Below, piece by piece: positions 30,225 to 40,379 of a stretch of DNA of 47,286 bases. A program made the position numbers and the translations under genes. The stretch covers positions 1 through 47,286 of the forward strand of contig MU404233.1 of the NCBI GenBank assembly GCA_022695795.1, in the 5' to 3' direction. The stretch is from Biscogniauxia marginata. Its lineage: Eukaryota > Ascomycota > Sordariomycetes > Xylariales > Xylariaceae. The number at the start of each line of letters is the position of its first letter. Position 1 is the stretch's first letter. Under the pieces are notes generated by a model. It saw nothing but the letters and a program-made list of their open reading frames with translations, was not told the origin of the DNA and made no database searches.

Positions 30225-30286
30225 CACTTACATTTGCATCCCAAGCAAATGCACTGCCAAATGCTAACCAACTACGCCATGTGGCC
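30203..30286 (-). tRNA. tRNA-like sequence, degenerate, possible anticodon GGG
   Basis: On the minus strand: acceptor GGCCACA pairs with TGTGGGT except one G-G mismatch and a G-T pair; then an A-box match TGGCGTAGTTGG; an anticodon stem TTTGC/GCAAA with 7-base loop TTGGGAT (anticodon GGG at 30242-30240); a 5-base variable loop; a T-stem GTGGG/CCCGC with loop TTCGAAT. The D-stem is imperfect. About 10 extra bases precede the anticodon stem because GCATTTG is duplicated (GCATTTGGCAGTGCATTTGC). GGG is not a normal eukaryotic proline anticodon. A tRNA pseudogene, or the head of a tRNA-derived SINE, fits better than a working tRNA. Confidence 0.55.
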
Positions 30287-30993
30287 CCATGTTACGCCAG
30301 TCAGATTGATCACGACGTTCCAAATGCCTGAACTAAGAAGTTCGGTGAGTCCAAAGTCAGACTTGTGGGATTGGATTGGATGCTAGCGTTGTGTCTCGAC
30401 TGTAGCACTGCAGCGAGGTGTAATATACCCAACCAACCGGATATGCTTGTCACTTACACCGTAGCTTACTTAGTAAGATGCAGACATCTAGTTTTCGTAT
30501 CCATCACTTCGGTGGTGTCTTAGATGGTAAAGTAGGTGTTGCAACTTCTAGACTTTAATTCCGCACATGTATCATTATTTAATTAGCTATCAGTACAAAT
30601 GCAATATTAAATGTATTGATATAACCATTAAGAATATGTTACACCATCGTAATTATTTATATGTACTTTCGATACTGTACCTAAGTACCTGTATCATCGT
30701 ATTATGGAGTTTAGCAAGCTGTTATTGCTGTTAGTAAAAGTGCATATCGGGGCCATGGAATCACGTTTGGGAGTTAGCTTATAGATGCGTCTTTTTGCAT
30801 AATTTGGGTACAATATATACCAGGGGATGATCGTTTTCGAAGACTTATTTAGCCCTGACCTTTTCTACCCAGCTTGACAGTATTACAAGATATTTTTGTT
30901 GTCTCTCCTTAGCCTCACGAAATGAACGGCCTCCTCTAAACCTTCACATCCTTGTTTGTCTATACCGGTATTTGGATACTTCGATATCTCGAA
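30287..30993. other. Intergenic, promoter of the dioxygenase gene
   Basis: No gene is supported. The stretch is AT-leaning. A TATA-like ACAATATATACC word lies at about 30811-30822, followed by ordinary leader sequence up to the ATG at 30994. Confidence 0.5.
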
Positions 30994-32116
30994 ATGTCAT
31001 CTTCTGTTCCTCTTGATCAGCTGCCCGAGGCATCGAAGCAAGCTAGTCTCAGAGTCATCGACCTGCATGAGCTTGAGTCTGGATCAGCTTCTGAGCACGC
31101 ATCCCTTCTCCAGGCTAGTATAGAGGATGGCTTCTTCTATCTCAAACTCGTTGATACTCCTGAGCGGCCCGTACAGAAGTATGCCGAGAGGATCTTTCGA
31201 CTTTCTGAAGAAATATTTGAACAAGATCCTGCAGTGAAAGATTTGTTCGACGTGGACAAGATATCGCACAACAAGACCAATGGCTACAAGCCAAGGGGGA
31301 GAAATATTGTCAGCAAAGACGGGACTAGAGATGGGTTTGAAAGTTGGGTGGTAAGTGCAGTTGGATCTAACTTGTCTTCTCATGATATTGACTGCTGTCA
31401 AGTTACCTCGTAATGGCCTCTTCCAATTAGGCAACGATTCATTTCCACATCCTCCTGTGGTGGCAATTGGCATGAACTCTTTGAAGAGTTTCATCACTGA
31501 ACTCGGGTCCGCTGCGCAGACAATATTCAGATCTCTCTCTGCCTCTCTCAGCCTACAGCCTGGCCAGCGGTTTGAGGACTTCCATAACCCATCAAATCCT
31601 GCCTCGGACATTCTACGGCTGCTGAAGTATCATGCCGATGGGCGCATAGGCAATGTTCCCCAAACCCCTCACACCGACCTAGGCAGCCTCACATTTTTAT
31701 TCACATCCACGCCTGGGCTTCAAGTCTTACCAGTGAATGTCCAGAGCCCGATTGGAACCCCACCCACAGAGGCCGATTGGCGATATGTTTTACCTATTGA
31801 GGGATACGCCATCGTGAATATCGGCGACTGCATGACAAAGATGACCAATGGGTTGCTCAAAAGTGTGTTGCACCGGGTCGGCCCCCTCCCTGGACACCCC
31901 ATGCCTGAACGGTACAGTTTTGCCTATCTCATGCGCCCTGAAGACTCCACACCACTTTGTGTTCTTGAAAGTCCACTCATCCCAGCGCCCCAGAAGGATG
32001 AGGTTTATGTGACGAGTGGTGAATGGATTCAGAGCAAATTCAAAGCATTGCGTGGAGTACACGACTCGAAGAATGGTGATCGTATTCTCACTGGCGGGCG
32101 GGGGGTCCTAGTTTAG
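30994..32116 (+). CDS. 2-oxoglutarate/Fe(II)-dependent dioxygenase (isopenicillin N synthase-like), 356 aa, 2 exons
   Basis: Exons run 30994-31350 and 31403-32116, joined in frame over a 52-bp intron (GTAAGT...TCAAG). The ATG at 30994 (MSSSVPLDQL) is preferred over the upstream Met at 30952, which lies in leader-like sequence. The N-terminal part is the DIOX_N segment (VIDLHELESG..., IEDGFFYLK). The catalytic double-stranded beta-helix (PF03171) has H209-x-D211 in HTDLGSLTF and H276 in VLHRVG as iron ligands, and R289 in RYSF for 2-oxoglutarate. All ligands are intact. These cytosolic enzymes hydroxylate, desaturate or close rings, consuming O2 and usually 2-oxoglutarate, and are common in fungal metabolite clusters. 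The gene is the last in the accessory block before the repeat-rich chromosome end. The substrate is unknown. Confidence 0.92.
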
Positions 32117-32304
32117 TATGTGGAGGACTATATGACGAAATAGTTCGAGGCAAGGACAGATGGATGTTCTTCCTCACGACGGCAGATCATCATTCAGTAT
32201 ACAGAACCCTTAAGGTATCAGGATCAATCAGTTTGACGTTCATATATAATAAAAAGATATAACGTCATTCTCCTTAAAAAGTACTATCGCCGATATGGGT
32301 TAAT

Positions 32305-32507
32305 TGTCACAGCCGTTACTGTGGTGAAGCTATTCAGACTACGTTGCTGTGCACGCCGTCGTTGCCATGGCTTAATTCAGTACTTAAGAAATGTATGTAG
32401 CTTGCTAGTAGCGCGAGGATTATTTCTTTCCTCACGTAAATCTTTCTCATTGTAATATAGAGATCTCTCGAGCCCTCGCGCCCTGTGTCTTATTATAGTC
32501 CGTGATA
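32305..32507 (+). mobile_element. Solo LTR, small TGTCAC family, copy 2 (203 bp)
   Basis: Starts TGTCACAGCCGTTACTG and ends GTCCGTGATA (the last CA reads TA, a C-to-T change). It is flanked by a perfect 5-bp target duplication, TTAAT, at 32300-32304 and 32508-32512. It aligns over its length with the reverse complement of 16295-16481, with a few short indels. It marks the border where the sequence turns from balanced to AT-rich. Confidence 0.88.
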
Positions 32508-32751
32508 TTAATACTCGTGTATATATATAAAATAGAATTATAAAGTGCATAATAAAACCTTGTTTAAGTTTTAATGTGTAATTTATATACCTTTTAATAA
32601 TAATTAAACTTTTATTATATAATATATAGATATTAAGTTAAAAAGGAAAAAAAATATAATTATTATATCGAGAAAGTAAACTAAGTATAACTAGTATATT
32701 CTTATAATAAAAAGATAAAACAAGATAATTATTTACCTTAATATATCTTAT

Positions 32752-33136
32752 AAGTGAGTAAGCCACTTAATTTCTTATATAAAGTCGACTTTTTTAAAAA
32801 TTTATAACTTTATACGTAAAAATCGTAAAAGTCTCGAACCTCTTTTTTAATTATATAATTATAAAGTTTAATTAAAAGTAAAATAAAAAAAAATAAAGAA
32901 TAAAATATATAAAGAAAAACGTAAAAAGGTTTATACGTTTTATTTTAATTTTAGTTTTTACGCGTTTTTTTTTTTTACGTTTCTTGAAATTAATTTTTTT
33001 AAATTTTATTTTTAGTTAAAATTTATAATTATATAATTAATAAAAAAAGTTCGAGACTTTTACGATTTTTACGCGTAAAATTATGAATTTTTAAAAAAGT
33101 CGATTTTATATAGGAAATCAAGTGGCTTACTCGCTT
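32752..33136. repeat. Long imperfect palindrome
   Basis: The reverse complement of 32752-32880 matches 33009-33136 with scattered differences: both contain TCGAGACTTTTACGATTTTTACG and then TTTTTAAAAAAGTCGA and AAGTGGCTTACTC. The inner sequence is also partly self-complementary (CGTAAAAA near 32920, TTTTTACG near 32973), so the palindrome is almost continuous, with its centre near 32944. Confidence 0.85.
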
Positions 33137-33234
33137 GTGTGGCTTACTCGCTTGTGTGGCTTACTCGCTTGTGTGGCTTACTCGCTTGTGTGGCTTACTC
33201 GCTTGTGTGGCTTACTCGCTTGTGTGGCTTACTC
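33122..33234. repeat. 17-bp minisatellite (GTGGCTTACTCGCTTGT)n
   Basis: More than six perfect copies of a 17-base unit run into the assembly gap; the true length is unknown. The unit extends from the right arm end of the neighbouring palindrome, where the left arm has a single related copy (GAGTAAGCCAC at 32756-32766). After the gap the sequence resumes with CGCTTGTAAGACACG, the end of a unit. Confidence 0.97.
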
Positions 33235-33333
33235 NNNNNNNNNNNNNNNNNNNNNNNNNNNNNNNNNNNNNNNNNNNNNNNNNNNNNNNNNNNNNNNNNN
33301 NNNNNNNNNNNNNNNNNNNNNNNNNNNNNNNNN
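33235..33333. other. Assembly gap (99 N)
   Basis: Ninety-nine unknown bases, probably a placeholder of arbitrary size. It interrupts the 17-bp minisatellite next to a long palindrome, both of which hinder assembly. Confidence 0.98.
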
Positions 33334-33931
33334 CGCTTGTAAGACACGTTATAATAATTATTATATAAAATAACCATTTTTCATAAATAACTGTTTTTTA
33401 TAATTATATTACCTTATAATAATAATTAAGCTTTTTATAATATTATATTATATATTAATAATAAATATAACGTTTTAATACTTTTATTAAATTTAAAAAA
33501 ATTTATAAAAACTTATATAATTTTAAATAAGGTTTATATAAATTAAAACTAGGTTTAATACTTCGATTTTATATAAAACGTATATAAGATTTAAATTTAA
33601 GTTTAATATTTTATATTTTACGTTTTATATTATAATTTATATTTAAAATTTACGTTAATAAGTTTTAAAAGACGTTATTAAAACTTAAATCACGGCCTCG
33701 ACTTAAATTACACTTAATTAAATTATCTTTTCAAAGTTATAACGAGGAATTAAACTTTATAATTAATAAGTAAATCTTAATAACTAGGGCTTTTAATTAT
33801 AATAAAAGATGTTATTATTTAATATAAAAAGATAAAATAACTAGTTAATTAATTATTTATATATATATATAACTTTGAAATATAACTAAGCTTTTTATAA
33901 CACCGTATTAATTTTATAATATTATAATAAT

Positions 33932-34373
33932 TTATCGTAAACTATATAAGCTTAATTATAACTTAGTAATTAAGCGGCGTCGCTTTTACGTGATAATTAT
34001 AAGCCCGGCGCTTTAAGCGGTAAAGTCGATTACGTTAGCTTAATAATTTAGCGGTATGTGTTAAACACGTTCTTTGCATATATAAAACATTATTCCCGTT
34101 TCGTATGAAACTAGTTTGGTTCTCATAATAGGAGGTTAAGGTTCGATCTCGGTAGAAAGCTACGAGGACGAAATGGGACTTACTTAGAGACTAAGTAAGG
34201 GTTATTAAGTGGCTGCTTAGCGGGCGTATACGGCTTTAGCTTACGTACGGTAATTAACCTGCGTGTAAGCAACTTTTAGCCTTAGTCGGCTAAAAGTTGA
34301 GAAGTGTATCGTAAACTATATAAGTTTAATTATAACTTAGTAATTAAGCGTCGTCGCTTTTACGCGATATAAT
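33932..34373. repeat. Repeat-bounded block with two perfect hairpins
   Basis: About 67 bases at 33932-33998 recur directly at 34307-34373 with few changes, and inverted at 44396-44460. The 308 bases between the direct copies are less AT-rich than the surroundings. They hold a perfect 9-bp hairpin (CTTACTTAG/CTAAGTAAG, 34179-34199) and a perfect 12-bp hairpin (CAACTTTTAGCC/GGCTAAAAGTTG, 34270-34299). A GGTTCGATCTC word resembling a Pol III B box lies at 34140-34150. No frame is open. Confidence 0.75.
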
Positions 34374-35076
34374 TTATTATTATTAAAAAAATAAAAATAA
34401 AAATATTTAATATAAAGTTTTAAACGCTTATTAATTTAAATAATTATAAAATTTATTATTTTATAAAATTCAAAAAAAAATTCAAAAAAACTTAATATTA
34501 TTATATTTAATATATTTAAATTAATTTCTTTAATTTAAAAAAAGTTATTATTATATTATTTTCTATATAAAAAATATAAACTTTTTTTATCTTAATATAA
34601 ATTAAATATTTTAAAAAGCTAAAAAATTTATAATAATTAACTCGTAATATATTTTTATAATTAAATTTTATTATAAATAAAAAATAAAAATATAGAATTT
34701 ATTTTATAAGTATTATAAATAATTATTTATAATTAATTTATAAAAAATATTTTATTATAAAATAAAATTACTCGTTTTTAAAAAATAAAATACATTTTTA
34801 ATAAGCGACGTAAAATTAAAAATAAACAATTATAAATATATAAAATATTTAATATAAAAATAATTTTATAATTAATAATAATAAAAAAGTTCTCGAAAAA
34901 GTAATAATTAAATTAATTATAATACGCGTATTAATATAACAAATAAAAATACGTTTAATAATATAATAAATAAAAAATAATTAGCGATTTAAATTTTAAA
35001 AGGTTTTAATTAATTTTATTTATTATTATTTCTTTATTTTAATTTTAAAAATCTTTAACTTAAAGATATAATAAAT

Positions 35077-35200
35077 TAATTAACTTAAATTACGTATTAA
35101 GAAACTAAATATTTAATATAAATAAGATAATTTAAATAATAATAATTATTAATTAATTTTAATACTATGTAAATATATATATATATTTTTAATTTTTTAA
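35077..35200. repeat. Dispersed repeat copy, matches the left edge of the window
   Basis: It shares ordered words with about 121-260, including AAACTAAATATTTAATATAA and AATAATAATAATTATTAATTAATTTTAAT-like sequence (differing by an indel of about 30 bases). Low complexity limits certainty. Confidence 0.5.
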
Positions 35201-35679
35201 ATCAACTTTATATATAATATTTATATTATAACTACCTCGTTAATTTGTAAATAATATTTAATTACTTTATTTAAAATAATTATAAGTATATTAACCTTTT
35301 TAACGGTATTATATGTTTATTTAATAAAGAGAAACGATAAAATTCAATATATAAAACTTTTTAAAACCTTTAAATACTTTTAAAAGTAATAAGAATTCAA
35401 AGTAATAAATCGATTATTTTAATATTTTAAAATTAATAATAATATGTAACATAATATATATATATATATATATTGGTTTTTAATTGTAAGGAATTTACTT
35501 TTCTTTTTATAAAACAAATATAAATATATATTATTATAATAAAAAACTAAAAGTTTAAAAACAAAGATTATTAATTTTCATTATATTAAATTAAATAAAA
35601 CTATGTTAAAAACGGATTATAAATTATATTAATCATAATTAACAAATTTATATAATTATTAAAAATCTTATATTTAAAT

Positions 35680-35820
35680 TTTTTAATATGAAATAATAAA
35701 AAGTATAACATTATATAAATTAAGTTTATAAAAAGAAGCTTTAATAAGGCTTTAAAGTTAAGCTTTTTTATTATTTATTTATTTATCACCTTTTTTATTA
35801 GTTTTATATATTTATATCAC
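35680..35820 (+). repeat. Dispersed repeat copy A (pair with 44711-44864)
   Basis: Shares TTTTTAATATGAAATAATAAAAAG-like sequence at the start, an AAGCTT-rich palindromic centre, and TTTTATATATTTATATCA at the end with 44711-44864, in the same orientation. The two copies bracket the solo LTR and the Ty3/gypsy element. Element type unknown. Confidence 0.6.
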
Positions 35821-35955
35821 CTTTAATATATAAACCACTTATATAACTATATATATTAATTTCAAATATTAAGTGTCATTTTTAATATTTTAACACTTAA
35901 TACGGGCTATAAAGATATTTTATACCTTGTAAGCCATAGTCGTAAATAGATAAGG

Positions 35956-36385
35956 TGTTATGACCTACCCAAGACCAAAGGGGTCTTTTGTGAGGGGTCC
36001 GTAAACCAATGACGGAGTAACCTCGAGTAATCACTTGAGCAAACCAAGGATAAGATCTATTGTGATCTAGGTACGACTAGATCACGATAAATCTATATAA
36101 AACAGTTAAAAAGAATAATGGATTTTGCTCTTAAGAAAGAGTTATATAAATAACCTGGAATTTCTTATATATCTAGTTATTTATTCTAGTTTTTTAATTA
36201 TTAATTTAAAATTATAATTACTTTTTAATATTATAATGAGAGTACCTTAAAATCTTTTTAATAAATAAAGCATTATAAATCTTTTAAACCATCTTCGATT
36301 TATTATTACCTTTAAATTAAGAAAGCTTAGTACGTATTTACCTGTGAAGTTAGTTAACTAGGAATACATAGGGAGGTTTGTCATA
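35956..36385 (+). mobile_element. Solo LTR related to the chromovirus LTR (430 bp)
   Basis: Starts TGTTATGACC and ends GGTTTGTCATA (ancestral ...TCACA, changed by C-to-T). A perfect 5-bp target duplication, TAAGG, lies at 35951-35955 and 36386-36390. Its right half closely matches the LTRs at 36773 and 43873 (AGTACGTA, TTACCTGT, AACTAGGAA, GGGAGGTT in order), but its left half differs and holds two local hairpins (AAGACC/GGGTCTT and GTGATCTAG/CTAGATCAC). It is therefore a sister subfamily with a different U3. Confidence 0.9.
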
Positions 36386-36772
36386 TAAGGGAGATAAAGG
36401 TTTATATATAGAGCTTATAAGGCTTTTCCCTTCTTTTTATATAGTTTACTTATAATAAATGAAAAAAGTATCGTTAAATTATAAATCAACCCACCTTATT
36501 TATTTAAAGTAATTTTAAAAGTGTAATTTTTAAGCTTTCCTTTTAAAAATATTATAATAAATACTTTAAAAATAAAGCTTTTTAACGAGATATTTTTAAT
36601 ATTTATATTTATTATACTTTTAAAATAATAAGAAACTATTTATAAAATAGTAATAAATTTATAATTTATAATCATTTTAATATAAATAAATAATAAATTA
36701 AATATTAAGTTAAATTTTTAATGTTACTTTAAATAAATAAGGTGGTTTAAATGGTTTAAATGGTTAAAATGG
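36386..36772. other. AT-rich spacer between solo LTR and chromovirus
   Basis: About 390 bases of AT-rich sequence without coding frames. No recognisable element. Confidence 0.6.
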
Positions 36773-37225
36773 TGTTATAAACCATGGGAACGGAGGAATT
36801 CCATACTAAGGTGTCGTGGCACGAACCAAGGAATTAATAAACCAATTAGTTCCGTTCTAGTTATAATGTAACCTCACGTGACGTGGATATAATGAGATAT
36901 CATATTTAACAGGGATAAATATTAAGGGATTTCATATCCATCGATATCTAACATATTAAATAGTGGAAATGTATATAAAAAAGAATAAGTATAAATAAAT
37001 TAAAATTTCCTTATATAATTAGTCTCTCCTTTTTTAGCTATTAATTTAAAATTATAATTACTCTTTAATATTATAATAAAAGTACTTTAAAACCTCTTTA
37101 ACAAACATAACATTTTAAATTAATTAAACCAATCTTAACCTATTATTACCTTTAAATCAAGAAAACCTAGTACGTACTTACTTATAAAGTTAATTAACTA
37201 GGAACATATAAAGAGGTTCGTCACA
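36773..37225 (+). repeat. 5' LTR of the chromovirus (453 bp)
   Basis: TG at 36773 and CA at 37225. Its end GGTTCGTCACA is the inverse of the presumed original start TGTGACGAACC; the actual start, TGTTATAAACC, carries transitions. Same length as the 3' copy. Confidence 0.96.
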
Positions 37226-37240
37226 TTTTAATAGCTCCTT
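37226..37240 (+). other. Probable primer-binding site, mutated
   Basis: Sequence directly after the 5' LTR, TTTTAATAGCTCC, is where the primer tRNA should anneal. It has probably lost G bases by G-to-A change, so the tRNA used cannot be named. Confidence 0.4.
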
Positions 37241-37649
37241 AATTAATACTTAATATTGGTTTAAAAAAAGGGACTTTCAATTAAATAGTCCCAAAATAAG
37301 CATACCCCTTAAAACCAAAAAGTAATAAGAAAAGAAATAAATAAAAAAACAATAATTAATAAGCTTTTAAACGAAAGCTTTAGGTCTTTTTACGGTATAA
37401 CTAAAAGGTTTAAAGGAACCAACACAAGAATTCATTATAATTATAACTAAAAAAGAGTCATAAAAGGACATCTCGGAAAATCAATAAAAAGAAGCATTTA
37501 AGAAAAAAGAAAAAGAGAAGAAAGAAATACTTAAAAAAAAAGATAAATAGGCAAAACAACCTTTACCTCTTAAAAACAAATAATCACTTTTAAACGATAA
37601 CAACCCTAACAACTTAAACGATAAAAACAATATAATAACCCCCGACGTA

Positions 37650-38500
37650 AAGAGTTTTAAATTAATTACACCTAATAAATATAATAAATTAAGTAATTTA
37701 AAAGGATTTCTAATCCAAGCTGAAACCTATTTATAATTCTATTATAAAACGATTACTATTAAAGAACAAAAGGTTCTCACGATATCCCAGCTCCTCGCCG
37801 AAACCGCTTTAACCTGGTTTTAACCAGTATTAAAGGATTATCTAGAAAACAAATTAAACGTTTAAAAAAACACGAAAAAAGTCTTTAAAAATTATAAGAA
37901 GTTTAAAAAACAACTTAAGTCTATATTTAACAATTTAATCCTTAAATAACAAGCCGAAGCTCGACTTTATAAATTACAACAAAACAAAAAGGCTTTAAAC
38001 TACGCTATTAAATTTAAAAGACTCGTAAACCAGTTATAACTACCTATTAAAAGCCTATACTACTTATTTTATTAAAAATTAAAAAACCATATAAAGAATA
38101 AGTTATACAAAATAAATTTATATAAAAAAAGAAACCTAAAAAAGTTTAATAATTACGTTATAATAGCAATTACTATTAATAACGAAAACTTTAAACGATA
38201 CCTTAAAAAGAAAAAGACAGTACAACGAAAGAGTAATAATCAACTAAAAAGAGGAAATTATAAAAGCGATATCGAAACCAAAAAAAGCATTAAAACCAAG
38301 TTAAACCGCATTAAAATTAACATTATTTAAAAAGAACAAAAAAAACAAAATAAATCAACCATTAAATGTTTTAACTACAAAAAGAAAAGACATTATAAAA
38401 ACGAGTACCGAAGTCCTAAAAAACAAGAACCAAAAACAAGAAGGATTCCTCAACCCGAGAAAAAAGTCGCTAAAGTAAAGATTTAATTCGAAAACAACAA
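37650..38500 (+). pseudogene. gag relic with zinc knuckle
   Basis: Gag-like words (LKGFLIQAETYL) lie near 37696-37731. The nucleocapsid zinc knuckle lies at 38367-38408. Of its CCHC ligands only the first Cys and the His remain; the second and the last Cys codons read TAC (Tyr), and the Gly is Arg, all G-to-A changes. Many in-frame stops. Confidence 0.8.
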
Positions 38501-40379
38501 AAAAATAAACCAAGTATTTATTATCGGTACTATCAAAGTAGAAAAGATTAAAGAAACCTTTATAAAAAGAGTTTATAAATCTTATTAAATCAACCGTAAA
38601 GACTATCTAAAAAATAACTACTTATATTTAAGATATTTTACATTAAAACAAGCCAAATAAAAATATAATAAAAGCGAATTATTATACGTATGTAATAATT
38701 ATAAGCTAGGATACGACTTAGGAATTAAATTAAACTATAATGATTTATATTAAAGCCACTACAAAAACGACAAATGCGAAACCTATTAAGGAAAAAGCCA
38801 ATATAATAACCTAAATTAAAGGTTTTATATAAATAATAATTATAATGTTTATTAAAGCTTAAAAGAACATATATCGTTACATTAGAGCTTTTATACTAAC
38901 GACGCTTATTAAGTATATAAAAATTCTAAGGATAAAACTAGTTATTATCCTTAAAAACTAAAAAGTAATAACACGAAAGAAAATAAATATATCTATAATA
39001 ACACCCCACGTTAGCCATATTTTCCTCGAGCATGTTATCTTCACCCCGATTCTAAAAGAAGTAATAAAACAATTATTAAAAGTTATATATATTACACCTC
39101 GATATTATACGACATATATAACTTACTCGAAACAGGTTTCGAAAAAAACGAGATTAAAGAAGAATTATAGGAATTATAAAAGGAACTACATTTTCCATAA
39201 TAGCTCGAAAAACGAACTAAATACGATACCGGTCTATTTAGCTTTATAAAAAAACACTTAACAAAGCAACAAATAAAAACATATACGACTAAACAAAGCT
39301 ATAAACAAATCATTAAAATATACCTTAAAAAAAAAGGAAAACTTCCAAAAATTAATATAAACTTAAAAAGAAATATTAAAATACCCCTAACAAATAAACT
39401 TAATAATTATTCGTTTTATTTAAGAATAATCCAAAACTTCAAAAAATTCCAAATCAATAGAATAAACTTAAGCTATAAAAGGGCCCTTAAAAAAGAATTG
39501 AAATTTTAATGTGTAAGGTTTTATATAAAAAACAAACCTCTTACCCTTTACTACGTAAAAAGTAATTAAAGAAACTATCTAAGTAATAATTACTGGAAAT
39601 ACGCTCTTATGAAAGTCTAAGAATGGAAGGACATCCAGGTTATAACAACTAAAAAAAAACTAAAAAAGAAGGGACGTAAAAAACCAAAAAACGGTAAAAG
39701 CTTTCGCTAGTAAAGCAGCGAAAAGCCATAAATAACAAGTTTTTATATAAAATCTAATCGGGACTTAATAATACTATTATAACTAGAGTTAAGTATAATA
39801 AAAGAAAATATAAAGCCCTAATAAATTCAAGAGTAAATAAAAGCTATGTCTTAATAAAGGTAGCTTAAAAAGATAAAATATCATAAATATATAAATAAAG
39901 TCTATATAAGTTATAAAACTTTAAAGGAAGCATATTTAGTTATAAGAATAATAAAGTGTTAAAAGAAATAATTCCTCTTTTAATAACTATTTAAAGGCAT
40001 TTTAAACAAGTTATTCTTAATATTACACATATATTAAATCACGATATAATCTTAAGAATAAATTAACTTAAAAAAAGCAATTCACAAATAAATTTCGAGA
40101 TAAACACGCTCTATTAAGATTAAAAACAAGAGAAGTCAATCACTACGAGTTATAAAATAAGTACCGCAAGTAACTCCAGAAAAACGAATACAAAAACGAA
40201 ACATATCGCTTATATAATTCAAGTAACTAAGCCTGAAAATCCAACGAAAAGAGTACCACGTAAATACCTCCGTTTCTATAAATTATTTAAAAATAAAATA
40301 AAAAAAGAATTACCAAAACATAGCTAGTAAAATCACCAAATCTATTTCAAAAAAAGAAAACAACCAAAATTATTCCTAA
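38501..40379 (+). pseudogene. Decayed internal region, gag-pol linker and protease part
   Basis: About 1.9 kb of stop-riddled AT-rich sequence between the gag zinc knuckle and the reverse transcriptase. A protease should lie here, but I could not find its active-site motif with confidence. The length is greater than in compact chromoviruses. Confidence 0.45.

Larger units (their letters stand above)
32508..35955. repeat. AT-rich RIP-like block, left part
   Basis: Nearly all A and T with no coding frames. Within it are a long palindrome, a minisatellite, an assembly gap, a repeat-bounded hairpin block and dispersed repeats, each listed separately. The composition, with few C and G and those present mostly in CG or GC words, is that expected from heavy RIP of old repeats. 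Confidence 0.85.

Noticed and set aside
33122..33377. Leu/Trp/Cys-rich frames across the minisatellite and gap
   Set aside because: They are translations of the 17-bp repeat and of unknown bases, not genes.
34120..34155. Met-tRNA-like loop CTCATAA followed by GGTTCGATCTC
   Set aside because: The loop and B-box spacing is close to that of a tRNA, but the anticodon and T stems do not pair, so it is not listed as a tRNA.
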